The translations under genes were made by a program, and so were the position numbers. Positions 46,651 to 58,830 of a DNA stretch of 64,000 nt are shown here, in pieces. Numbering within the stretch: the first letter of the stretch is position 1; each line of letters starts with the position of its first letter. Origin of the DNA: Rotaria macrura. Taxonomy: Eukaryota > Rotifera > Eurotatoria > Philodinida > Philodinidae. The notes under the pieces are model-generated. The model did no database searches, was not told the DNA's origin, and was given only the letters and a program-made list of their open reading frames with translations. The stretch is from positions 1-64,000 of the forward strand of contig OENT01000130.1 in NCBI GenBank assembly GCA_900239685.1. Direction: 5' to 3'.

Positions 46651-47744
46651 CTGTATCGAAAACAAATTTATTTGGCATCAAAATATTTTTTCTGGAATGC
46701 GAATCGTTTTTTAGAAAATGTCGTAGAAGAAGATCAGTCAGCAGTGTTAGTACGGCGTAAATTGGCACTGGTCATTAGCGATGATGATTATCAAAATGCT
46801 TCGAAATCAAAAAATGCAAAAGAGGATGCTCAAAACATGGCAACTGTATTGAAGAGAATGGGTTTCCGTGTTACAGAGAAAACCAACTCCACATTTGATG
46901 AAATTACCACTGCTGTTGATGACTTTAGAGATTCAATACAACAAGATGATATGATAGTGCTTTACTTTTCTGGTCATGAAATTCAATTCAATGTAAGTGC
47001 ATTATATTTTTTATTCAATTCAGTTTCCACAATGAAAACAAATTCTTAAGCACAATATTCAAATACTATACTTGTGATAAAACACTCAATCGTGATAAGT
47101 GGCCATTTTAGCTCTAGAATGAAGATTGTACAGTATATCTTTTAGAAAAAAATTTCGTTGATATTTCAAAAAAGATGGACATATTTTCTAACATTCATTG
47201 TTTGATGCTTCGTCTAAACGATTTTTAATATGATTTTTTAGGATCAAAACTTCCTCATTTCGAAAGAATTAGCAAATAAGATCCCTGCTCATATTCAAAA
47301 ACTACGGTCGATTTTATCTCAGCAACTGACTCAAATCGATTCTAACAAACCCGTGAGCCAAAAGAACTTAATGCGACAGATGATTCATGTGCAGAGATTT
47401 GTGGACCGATGCCGTATTCAACTTCCATTTGCAATTATATGCCTGCTAGATTGTTGTCGGATTTATTATTTTCATGATCCGAACTTCAAAGAATACATTC
47501 AAGAAAAACCCAACGTGAAGATTCCAAAACACAGTGATAATCAAGCAAGCACTATTGTTGGATCCCTGATCGGATTTTCCTGTGCACCTGGATGTATGGC
47601 AGATGAAAATCGACGAGAAAAACATGGCTTATTTACGAAACACCTTCTGAAACACATAGCGACTCCTAATGAAGATATTAGATTTGTATTAACTGATGTA
47701 GCCAAGGAAGTGAAGGAAGAATCAAACTCAAAACAGATCCCATA
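46651..47744 (+). CDS. Second caspase-like gene, partial (5' exon not found, 3' end in gap)
   Basis: Exons about 46651-46992 and 47242-47744 join in phase 0. The intron lies just after the catalytic-histidine strand, as in the upstream gene, and the next exon starts DQNFL versus DQNLL, proving recent common origin. Visible motifs: RRKLALVISDDDYQNASK, AKEDAQNMATVLKRMGF, IVLYFSGHEIQF (histidine present, but the usual SGHG glycine is Glu) and FAIICLLDCCRIYYF (cysteine present). The later KHLLKHIATPNEDIRFVLTD parallels KHLLKHFRKPNEDIRMILSD upstream. No in-frame ATG precedes the conserved start, so a 5' exon or a lost start is implied. The 3' end runs into an N gap at 47745. Activity is uncertain because of the Gly-to-Glu change. 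Confidence 0.7.
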
Positions 47745-47977
47745 NNNNNNNNNNNNNNNNNNNNNNNNNNNNNNNNNNNNNNNNNNNNNNNNNNNNNNNN
47801 NNNNNNNNNNNNNNNNNNNNNNNNNNNNNNNNNNNNNNNNNNNNNNNNNNNNNNNNNNNNNNNNNNNNNNNNNNNNNNNNNNNNNNNNNNNNNNNNNNNN
47901 NNNNNNNNNNNNNNNNNNNNNNNNNNNNNNNNNNNNNNNNNNNNNNNNNNNNNNNNNNNNNNNNNNNNNNNNNNNNN
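47745..47977. other. Assembly gap (233 N)
   Basis: Run of N interrupting the second caspase-like gene. True size unknown. Confidence 0.99.
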
Positions 47978-49688
47978 GTCTGAAATTGGACATTTTAGAA
48001 GAATTTATATTTAGCGTATAGGACCTTAAATAGAATTCATCGATGATTATAACAAACAGTGTATACCCATTGTTGAAAAAATGTGCCTCATGCATATCTT
48101 ACATGAAACTCTCAAATACTCTCATATTGAAGTACAGCGAGAAATAGACCTAAAGCTTGGATTTCTATCGATAATTTTTTCAAAGTTTGATGCATATTTA
48201 TTGTTGACGTAGATTTATGTGTTCTATCCAATTACAAGAAAGGTCAGTGATACATTTCTGATATCATAATTAAAAATAATGTCCCATTTGCTCATACTGT
48301 TCTAAGATTTCATCAAATCTCAGTCGTTTAGCTTCATCAAGAACTTTTACTTTTCTCATGTGAACATGGCTTGAAGAGCTTTAACTTGCCGCAAACAATT
48401 CGTATCTTATCAATAAAGTAGAAACAAATATTCTTTCAATGTCAACAGATTTTAAGAAGAAACGTATGCGCAGCTAAAATTTCACTTTCTTGATACTCAA
48501 TGCGATTCAATTACTATAGAAATTTGAATATATGTCAACAGACATTTGTCTTGAGATGATTTTGTCTTCAAATTGTATTACTATCTAAAGTCAGATCGTC
48601 CATAATCCATACTTGGTGTGTCAACAGATAGTGACTCATTACTTTATACATGTCAGACTGCAGATAAGCAGTAGAATCTTAGGATAGCTTCAAACATCTG
48701 AGATAGAAATTTTCTAAATGTTGACTGAAAGATTTTAAGCAGCTTAAAACAACACATGGATGTAATTCTGGTAATTCCAGCGTTGATTAATTTTTTACAA
48801 TGATTTTTTTATTCAAACATGAGTTTTCTTTAGCTGAGCATCAACTTTTCAACTGGCTACTACGAACTAAAACTTATCACCTGAATGTGAAAAATTTTAG
48901 TTTCTCCCACACCTACAGTGATATAAACATTTCAGAAGGTGCATGCTGAGACTTCCAACAAGCTCATGTTTCGAATAACGATCCGATTTCAATGAATGAT
49001 GCAACTATTTTCTGAAATTTCATTGCATTCAACATTATCAGAATAAGTTGCACATTTTCTTTATACCATTCGTATCAGTTATTCGAGAAAATCGAGAGAA
49101 TTCTTTTCTTAGAACCTCTTTAGGAATTCAAGAACACAGAACATTAGAATATCGAAGTTCTACTGTATTCAAATGTGTGCCTACAAATAGATATAGTATA
49201 TAAAGCACGGTCAGCAGTATCACAAACAAATTGCTGGGCCAAACACGTGAGCATGCTATTTATGCGCTTTCGTCATTCTTTTCTTCGAAGTCTTCAGGAC
49301 TTGTTTTTTCAAAAGGATACAAAGATATAGAATTCACCTGTCTTTTAAAAAAAATTCGCCGGTTGATATTTGATAAGAGCAGGAACAATTAAGGATTACT
49401 ATCATGTTCAATGTTCGTTACACTGAACCACAACAACACATTAGTCTACAAACATGTCCATATTCTCATTTATCGGATCACAAAATTTCGCGTCGGTTCA
49501 AAAAAATAGTTTAGACGCTCGGAAAACACCTATTATACAACTAATAGGTTCCTAACAATCATAAAATAAAACATCTTATAATATACCATCACCAGCCTGT
49601 AAACCGATGTCTGAATAAAAATTTTTCATTGAAATACTTCCTGTCTTTAATTTGATTTACACCTTTTGATGATTCTTTAGATGCTACA
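47978..49688. other. Intergenic, nothing supported
   Basis: AT-rich spacer. A pyrimidine-rich TTTAG right before the next gene's ATG may be a 5' UTR intron acceptor. Confidence 0.4.
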
Positions 49689-51838
49689 ATGAAAGAAGCA
49701 TTGAATTCTTCTGAAGATACAGTTACAAATAGTACTGTCCCATCCGCTGGAAAGAAAAACGATAATCCAAAAGTAATCGAGCAGTCAAATTTAAAATCAT
49801 TTTATTATTTGAATATTGAATAGAAAGTGGCTTCTGCAGAGGGAAAATCGGTGAAAAAAATTGCACCTGCCAAAGTCGACGATAGTCAACATGATGCTGC
49901 GACGAATGAGGTTAGAGAATTAGTTGGATATCTCGAATATGTTTACAGATACCATTTTCGATGCCAATATTTAGATGCCTATAGCAAAAAACAAGATCAT
50001 AAATGAAAGTAAGACTTCAGAGAGTGTTTAGTTGTTTCATTTCTACAACTATGAAGAAATATCAGTACATGATGATCAGCGCTTTAGAAAGTACTCTCAT
50101 TCGATGAAACATTGAGAAAATCTCTTTGATATTTAGAGAAACTTTGGCTTCATCTACAATATCATGAAAGCGGTACACGACTGATCAAAAAACCTGATGA
50201 AATGGGAGAAAATATTCCAAAACCTCCTAAGCCCAAAAGTGATGGTATCTTGAATCGAATTCAAGGATCGATGGTTGGAATGGCTGTGGGTGATGCGCTT
50301 GGTGCTCATGTTGAGTTCCGACCACGAGAGTTTCTTTTGCAACATCCAGTCACCGATCTTGTAGGTGGAGGTACTTGGGGTTTGAAAGAAGGACAGGTGA
50401 GTCATCATCTGTTATCCATGTTTGAAGAAGCTTCTACTATTGCACAAAATCACCTTGAACACTTTTTTCTTATCGAAATTCTTTCCTGTTTTTTATCCTC
50501 ACTTCAGTGAGTGCTATAGAAATATTTTGATGAAAACTATTCTAGTTCACTGACGATACTTCCATGGCCCTTTGCCTAGCAGCTTCTTTACTTTATCATA
50601 ATGATTTTAATCCATACGATCAACTCGTTCGTTACAAATGGTGGTATAGACATGGTTATATGTCGTCAACTGGACAGTGTTTTGATATTGGTGCGGCTAC
50701 TAGTGATTCATTGAATGAATTTGAACGTCGTCAGAAAGCATTTAGTAAAAAACACAAAATTCCATTAGACAAATTAGATTCTCTTATCGATACCGAACTA
50801 TTGAAAGAATTCGATGAGAAATGTAGTACACCAGGCGTTGCCGGAAATGGGGCTCTCATGCGTCTAACTCCTGTGCCACTTTTCTTCTTCAAGTATCCGT
50901 TTCATGCTGTTCAGTACTCAGGGTACAGTGGCATGATCACACATGGCGATCGGAAAGCATACGATGCATGTCGTTATTACGGTGCTCTGATCGTAGCTGC
51001 TCTAGACGGTAAAACAAAAGATGAGTTACTAGATAACGAATTCTACGAAAACCATCTATCCTGGTTTGACGAAGAACCGCTAGTTCCAGAGATTATGAGC
51101 ATTGCCCATGGGTCTTTTAAACGTAAGGGTGGATACAATGATGGCATTCGAGGTAAGGGCTACATCGTCAATGCTCTTGAGGCTGCTCTGTGGGCTTTTT
51201 GGTTTCACAAAAATTTTGAAGAAGGCGTTCTCGCTGCTGTGAATCTAGGTGATGATACTGACACTACAGGTGCTATTTATGGACAATTAGCTGGTGCATA
51301 TTATGGCTATAAAGAGCTTCCGGGCAAATGGGTGAAACAGGTTTACGCCAAAGATTTTCTAGTACGTTTGAGTGAATGGATTGCCTATGAAGGAGAAAAA
51401 TGGCGACCAAAAAACGCCCCACCATCATTTCCCACATCGTCGACTGTTACTTCACCAAACCCTAAAGGAACTCCATTATTTAACCAATACGGAATCGATA
51501 TTAATAAAATCGATTTGCAGTCGGAGACTGTGAAGGAAGGAAATCAGCTACAACAAACATTCGATGAAACGCATGGGCATGGGGTTACTCCGAGACATTC
51601 TGCATCGAGACGGGCTCAACCATCATCATCAGGTGATGGTGCGAATGCCGTTGAGATCAACAACTCTGGTGCTGAAAAACACATTCATAAAACTACAGAT
51701 GCACCAGCGAGTCCTACAATGAACTCGATTCCAGTAGCTTCGAATGAGACTATTGTCGACAAGAAAGAGATTTCAGAGCAAAATGCATCACAAATGTCGG
51801 GGAATCCTACTTCCACCATGTCTGCTAGATCCTACTAA
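49689..51838 (+). CDS. ADP-ribosylglycohydrolase (ARH/DraG family), five exons
   Basis: Exons 49689-49772, 49824-49910, 49975-50008, 50137-50396 and 50546-51838 join in phases 0, 0, 1 and 0 with GT-AG introns, giving 585 residues. The first about 85 residues are Lys/Ser-rich and disordered. The catalytic domain (about 90-380) begins GSMVGMAVGDALGAHVEF. It carries the first metal motif FTDDTSMALC across the last intron and the second in NLGDDTDTTGAIYGQLAGAY; both bind two Mg ions in the DraG/ARH fold. The enzyme removes ADP-ribose from a protein residue or a small molecule; the acceptor is unknown. A Ser/Pro/Thr-rich tail of about 140 residues ends at TAA 51836-51838, where a frameshift appears to cut off a longer tail. 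The sequence looks closest to bacterial-type ADP-ribosylglycohydrolases. Confidence 0.85.
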
Positions 51839-52370
51839 CGGTGCGGCGGCAAGCCCTTCAAAAAGTTCAAATTCAACAGCTTCCAATCCGGCTACTGCTG
51901 ACAAGAAAGGGATGTCAAAGAGAAATCCATCGCAAATGCCTACGAGCACTATTTCGGCTGTTTCTCCTCAAAAAAATGACCCCCATAACCCAACTGGTCA
52001 GCACGATTCGGGCGTTGAGAAAGCACTGGGACAGAAGCAAACAGGATCTGGTGGCTCAAAAGAGAAGACCAACTCAGAAAAAAGTCAGCAAGGTAAACCA
52101 CCCCATAAATCAAGCCAACAAGTAGCTGATCAATTGAGCTCCAATCAAACGCCGAATGCAGCCAGAGAAAACAACAAGATTGAGAAGCAACAAATAGCTC
52201 AACCAAGTCATCTTAGTTCTACAGCCGGTCCGGCATCTAAGAATACTGCAAGTTCCAAATCAGTAAAAAAGCAAGCATTGACTACCCCAAAACCTTCGCT
52301 GATTTCTCCACCGCAACCTGCACCCGGAAAGAATAAGGAAAACAGTTCTTCTAAACAAAAGAAACCATGA
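51839..52370 (+). pseudogene. Out-of-frame continuation of the ADP-ribosylglycohydrolase tail
   Basis: In the frame shifted by one base the sequence stays open from 51744 to a TGA at 52368-52370. It encodes a Ser/Lys/Gln/Pro-rich, disordered peptide of the same style as the in-frame tail. A segment (51876-51938) repeats one in the proper frame (51734-51796): TASNPATADKKGMSKRNPSQM against VASNETIVDKKEISEQNASQM. The repeat offset of 142 bp is not a multiple of three, so an indel of one base (or a base error) separates them. A shift back would extend the protein by about 175 residues; no GT-AG intron that would do so is evident. Confidence 0.55.
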
Positions 52371-55023
52371 TCCGTCAGACAGATAAATTTCAATTGTCTG
52401 TACACTATTCTTTCAACTACGAACCTTTTTTTAATTATATTCTAATCTTGCACTTTACGAGTGCCACACCCATTTCACACTGTTGTGAATCAGAGGATGA
52501 AAGACTGAGAGTACCTGGAATTACTTCTCAGAAGAAAAAAAATAGCGATCGTCTCTCAGCCACTTTCAAATGCATCGTCAGTAAACGAACATTATTTTGC
52601 CATCGAAATATGACTGCTTTGTTCTTTGATTGACTCGACTATAGTGTTACAAGAATGTGGACATGAGCACTATTTTCCAGTCTGCTCCAACAGAATCTCA
52701 ACGGTAAGCTAGAGGATTGAACTACTTTAACTGCATGCTAACTTGCAAATTCATTTCGAATCTTACAATCATCTTTCTTTCAAAACCATTAGAATGGACT
52801 TTTTCGCAGTTTGAGGAATGTATTTGTGCACCATGTGTTTAACATAAATTTGAACGTACTTGAGGAAAGAAGAAAACAACGATTTAATGTTAAACATTGA
52901 AGAAAAAAATTGTTCAGCAGAAAACGTTGCGAAACTGTAAAAAATGATGGTGTCAAGTGACCGTGGCTCAATATTCGAACACTATGTATTCTTTTGCAGC
53001 TATAAAAAGTAGATTTCATCTGCAGAACTGATTAATCATAGCCGACTCTGTTTCGTTTTTGCTCGATAATATTTTCCGATCTGCCATAGGTAAATACCAG
53101 TTAAAGTGAAATTAGTGACGAAATTCCAAACAAATAATATTGTTGCAGGCTATACATTGATGCGGTTGATAAGTTTCTTGTATTACTCGGTGTTTGTTAT
53201 TTCTAGAGAAAAAGAAATATATATCCATGGTTTAAAAATAATTTTTCGTGATGTTTAGTGTATGAAAGATGATTGGTTTGTAAACAACCATCGTGCATAA
53301 CTTTGTGCAAAGAGTATTCTATCTAAAAATATGCCTGCATAAGATAAAGTATCTCACTTATCTTTCAAGCTGAGATCTCAATAAACTAATATTTTTCCAG
53401 AATTGTTCAAAGTATAAGCATCATTAATATAATTATAGTATTGGATATTTCTATTCTGGCTTCTAGATAAAAGCTTTTTTTCTCGCATTCACATTGAAAA
53501 GGAAGTCTATTTGGTACGCTTTGTAGGGCTACAAAAAAAACAAAATAAATTTGACAAGTATAATTTATAGTCTTTTAAGATCTTGATATATCATAGTTCA
53601 TATCTGATGTACGGTTTTTCGAAAAATCTACACTCCGATGTCATCTTAGTCAACTTACATGTTTTTCGCTAGGTTTTTCTAACGCAGGTTTTAATATCTA
53701 TTCGATACGCATTACTTCATTGGTCTCATATATCTTTTTTTGTTTGACGTTGTTCCTTCTATCTGTTTAGCGTTGTTATTTTAGTTTTCATGTTTTTGAT
53801 GCTCTATCAAAGTTTCTCAAATAGCTTTATTGGTAAAAGTTGTAAAGATTTACGGACTAAAACTTTTATATTGTACACCATAGATTACTTTGGAAAGTCA
53901 TGCGAACTATTGCAACACGAAAAAGATGTAAACTATGCTCAAAAATCAATCAGTATGAATCCAAACAGTCAAGTTCCCTCTGATTTTTGTTAACAGTTGT
54001 CAATTATCGATGCAATTAAATAACTCAGCAATATCTATGTGGATACACTGATGCACAGCTATTCATAATTTTCCTTGAGTTTATGCCCATAACTATCGGT
54101 GAACTATGTGTCCTATAATTTACGTAGATTTAAATATAAAATAATTTCTCGGTATTTATTAAGGAATCGAGTCATTCTCATGAAAATTGATACTTTCATG
54201 ATACAAAAAATTTTAATTCATGTTCCTCTCAAGATCGATGCGTTACACAGATAAAGCAAATATCTCAATACGTCTGCCTATGCTACAAAAGTAGTTACAA
54301 CTTGAATTTTATACAGATCTAGACATAATCAGTTAGATACATCTAGTGCTATTGTGTATAAGACATGTATTTATGTTCGAAAATACTAATACATAGTTCA
54401 TGAATATCATTCGAATCTCATTGAATCACGGTGAACATCATTGTTTTCAAACGTTTTATTTTTAGTTAATAGAATAGATGGGTAATGAACTTCTCTAGAT
54501 ACTTAATTCTGTGCAACATGTATACTTAAAAGGGAAACGCTGTCGAGTGCATAGTAACATATAGGTGGAGAAAAAACAATCGTTTTCCAGCTATTTATAT
54601 TATAATCATATGAGACACATGGCATCCGTTGGAAGCATTTACGTTTTTATACTTGTCATAAAAACTTTATCTCTGCACCATTTCAACGCACTGCTGGAGG
54701 GAAAAACATAGTCGATTGAATTTCTTTGTATGTGTTGTCATTTTGAAAAACAATGAGAAAAAAATTTTTCGAAGTTATCGAAAAAATAAACTTACCTTTT
54801 GTGTCAATAAATACAACTTTAAAAGGTTTGTATGCAACTGCTACTAATGCTCTCCATAAGAGAAAAATAATGTAAGCCCTTTTTTCTTATTGTTTTTCAA
54901 TGCATCGGCTGCTGCGCATCATTTTTTTTTATCGACCATTAGTCGTGCGCATTGATTCATTAAAAAAAGAAAAGAAACATGGCAGACATGGTTGAGTGAC
55001 TTTGGTAGCCCTCAGACTGCTAA
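52371..55023. other. Intergenic, nothing supported
   Basis: AT-rich. The open frame at 53790-53993 and others are not convincing. Confidence 0.45.
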
Positions 55024-55284
55024 ATGTATTTATTCTTAACTAGATTACGAAGAAGTATAAATCGACGGGGCAAAAGCGGCACAACTGTTAAAGACAATGC
55101 TTTCACTCATCGACCAAAGATTAATGTTCGAATATCTTCATCGACTGCAGCTCGTCGAAAAAACTCGAAGTCGAACGAGATCATGTTAATTGTACTGCTA
55201 TTAGTTTTTTTCTTGTTAGTCTATATTGGAAAGTGTATCAAGCATTTACTATTAGTGGAAGACATAAATGATTATACAAAATAG
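55024..55284 (+). CDS. Possible small tail-anchored membrane protein, 86 aa
   Basis: ATG-to-TAG frame whose N-terminal half is strongly basic (TRLRRSINRRGKSG, AARRKNSKSNE). It is followed by one hydrophobic helix of about 20 residues (IMLIVLLLVFFLLVYIG) and a short polar tail. The topology suits a single-pass protein with a cytosolic basic domain. I recognise no family, and random AT-rich DNA can yield hydrophobic stretches, so this is tentative. Confidence 0.25.
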   Translation: MYLFLTRLRRSINRRGKSGTTVKDNAFTHRPKINVRISSSTAARRKNSKSNEIMLIVLLLVFFLLVYIGKCIKHLLLVEDINDYTK

Positions 55285-58200
55285 TTGATTAACATTGGCA
55301 AGCAGATTGGAATATTAGCAGGAAAACGTCGTTCTTCGATGATTTGAAACTAATTCATTGCTCACTATCCTCTAGAAGTCATACAATCTCGAAATATTTT
55401 CAATTTCCACGGCCTATTATTCATATTAAATCTTAATTTTGAGTTTATATTTTTAACTTAATCGTCAAGTGCGTTGCTTCTTGTTTACATTTTAACAAGG
55501 TGACTATAGTATTCTAGTGGTACTTACTCGTCATAAACAATGTACGTATGTGTTTTCAGATTGGCTAAATCGTTTTTGGGAAGGAAAGTTGGAAAAACAA
55601 GCAGCCAAATATGTGAATAGAAATTTGATTGGAACCATACATTTGTCTTGGAAATTATCTCTATATTTTCGATGAATAAAATGAACTTTGGGATCATGAT
55701 CTATAATACGAATACTAGCATTGCCTTTTGAGTCTAGCCTTTTCCTTATGATATATGATATTTAATTTCAGAATTGAAATTTTCATTTAGATCTTATCAG
55801 AATAAGGAAACATACTTTTTCTAGAGTATTATTCAAGTAATATGTCGACTACATGATTTTCAACAAGGTTCATACGTCAACACTATAACGTATGCACGTG
55901 TGAGCAAAGTATTTGAGTGGATAAGTAGTGAAGCTGTGTTTGCTTTATGTTGCCAATAATCTTCATCGATAGTTCATACTTGACATATTTCATTTGGCAC
56001 TAGTAATATAAGTAAATAAAATTCTACTATTCTGTTTTTTTATTCCGTCCACGATCGTCGATCATACGTCAAGTTTGAAAAACATACTTGTTTGTTAATG
56101 TAAAATTTGAGCTTCTAAGCACATCGATCTTCGACATGTGTATCGTGATCTGTCTTTTTGCAATCAATTGAACGTATCTACTTCAAATTGTGTTTTGTAT
56201 TTTGATTTGAAACTATTCATTAGAATCAATACATATCTTCATGATCCTCAATAGTACGACATGAATCATTCTTCTTTTTATTATGGTAAGAAACTATCAG
56301 AACATAAAGATTGTTTATAATAGTGATGTAAATGCTATTTATTTGGCGGTATTCTTAATCTGAAGAAGGTTCTTTGAATTTGACGGTAAACTCTGAATAT
56401 CAAATTTGTGTTCTCTATTCATGGATTGTTTTAAAGTCAATAATGTAACGACATCCTGACTGCTTTATTGAAATCAAGTAAAATTTAAGAATAGGGTTTA
56501 TATTATTGGTTTGACCTGAGTTCACTAATTTCATATGGAAGCCGTAATAAATTAATTCAAAGTAAGACATTTATTTGAATAGCAACTTCTAGAGGTACAT
56601 ATCTATCTTGTATAAACATGTGATAGATTGATATTAGTAGCAACTAAAATACTGTCCTTGATTATTCAAGAAACTCTTTAATTTATGAACATGTCTTATT
56701 CCGTGTATTTTTTCTTACGTATCTCTTTTTTTTTGTTTCTGTTGTGCGTTATTTTTGTCATCGAAATATTGCGAGTTATGTTATAAGCGTCTGTAGTTTT
56801 ATATCAAATCAAAATGTTTGAAAAACATTTACTTTCGATACACTTCAGTAAACATACTAGAAGAACATCAACCTAAATAGCAAATGCAGCAAGTAGATAT
56901 ATGTAAACATAAACATGTTTATAAATATGATACTTGGCACCGACAGGATAAGACTCACCTACATTTTTAATAATAATTTAGTATTTTGTCTCAGTTGAAC
57001 CGTAGTTTAAACATTCAAAAAACTATTTTAAATTCGTTCCAACGGTCTTCATTAGAGAAGCTATGCTTAGATTCACATTAAGCTTTAAACATATTACTGA
57101 ATGAATAGAACAAGTATTTTTGATAAATTCATCAAATCTTACTTATAAAATATAACGAAACAATAATCAACTTTAAAAAATTCTCCATTTTACAAACTAC
57201 TGGGCTATAACATATTAATCGAATTCTTTAAAATTTTAATTTTTTCATCTAGAACACGTTTCTTTTTTTTTCTTTACAGAAATTTTAATTTTAGCAAATC
57301 AAAAGACTGTTTTCATCCGATTAATTTCCATTCTAAAAGAATTCTGAAACAGATAAATCATCCAGTTTTTAATATACTGAATAGCATGGGAATCATGAAG
57401 CGTATCAATTGTATTTGAAAGAATCAAAGAAAATATGTCGTAGAACGTATATACTTTTCCTAGCAATTGCTTAAAGACATGATGCCATATTTGTTTTAAT
57501 TCTATGTTTAGAGTCCGTTCCAATTGCATAAGAAATTTTATTATGGATTATCGAAAGAAACAAGCTGTCATTGGTAAATAAAATTCTGTCTATTGAAAAA
57601 GCAGAGAAGAACTATGTAGCTCTTCTTTATATTTCATTGAGTTGAATAATGCTTATGGGTTATTCATGTTAGAACTGAGTTTCCATCTTGAAAAACTTGA
57701 ATTTCTTCATAGTAATACGTAAGAGCTATGATATCTCGTGCTCATTTTTGCGATTGCTATGCTTCCTATTAACAAATAATCAATATTAGACTATGTACAC
57801 GATGTATAAGAGCAATTAAAAAGGCTGACTTCGAATCTGTTAAGCGATATGCATCTTTAAACTTTATTCAATTGAAAGTTTGATATAACTACGAGCTGTA
57901 TTCATGAGTGACTGCGAAACAGCTCTGTTGCAAAAATATTCTTTTATATTTCAAGATTTGGACTTGATTACTTCCATGTTTAATTTCAAGAAATATTAAA
58001 TTTCCGAAATCAGCTGTTGAATACTGTCGCTACTGCCATACACTTTAGTGACAATGTTGTGTTTGTGAACGATCACACTTCGCTCAAAGTAGCAAAATGA
58101 AATTTTGGATGAAAAATTGATTTCTCTAGAACCTCATGATAATATAGTCCACATAGTTTTAGATGCATGGCTACTATCGAATTCATTTTTTATTCCATAC

Positions 58201-58830
58201 AAAACTTAATGATTAGAATCTAGAAAGTTTAAAGCATGTTTTGACATAGAATTTTGTAAGTGCGATCATTCGAAACTTGAGTGTTCAGTTTTAGAATGTT
58301 GAAAGAAGAAATTTATTGCAGAGATATCCACTGAACTAGGCAGTCGACCAGCATGAAATTAAATTCAACTATTTCAACAAGACGTGATATATCGTGTCTT
58401 TTCAAGTGGCTAAATCTTGCCACCCATCATTAGCATCACAGCTGTATACTTCCGAATACACTACATCGTTCTGTATTTGATCCGATCTCATTACTTGATA
58501 TGTCTTCATGATATTTACTCTCTACATATGAATGAAAATAAAACATATACAATTCACAATCGAATTAATTAAAGGTGCTAGTGCTAGGTTAGAACTTTCG
58601 CAGCAATGATATTTTTCGCTTCATTCCTATCTGAGTCAAAAAAAAGAACCGACTGATTGTGCAGAAGAGTCAGAGTTCGGATTTTTTACTGACATTATGC
58701 TTCTCTATAGTATTTCAAAAAAATATGAATCGAAAAATTTTCATAAAAACCGACGAACATGTTAAAAAATTGATTCAAAATAAATGTTTCAGGATGTTCT
58801 CTTCCTGAAAGGAATCCAGTTATCAACAAT
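55285..58830. other. Long intergenic stretch, nothing supported
   Basis: AT-rich DNA with no credible exon on either strand. The end next to 58831 is the 3' UTR side of the minus-strand kinase gene. Confidence 0.45.
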
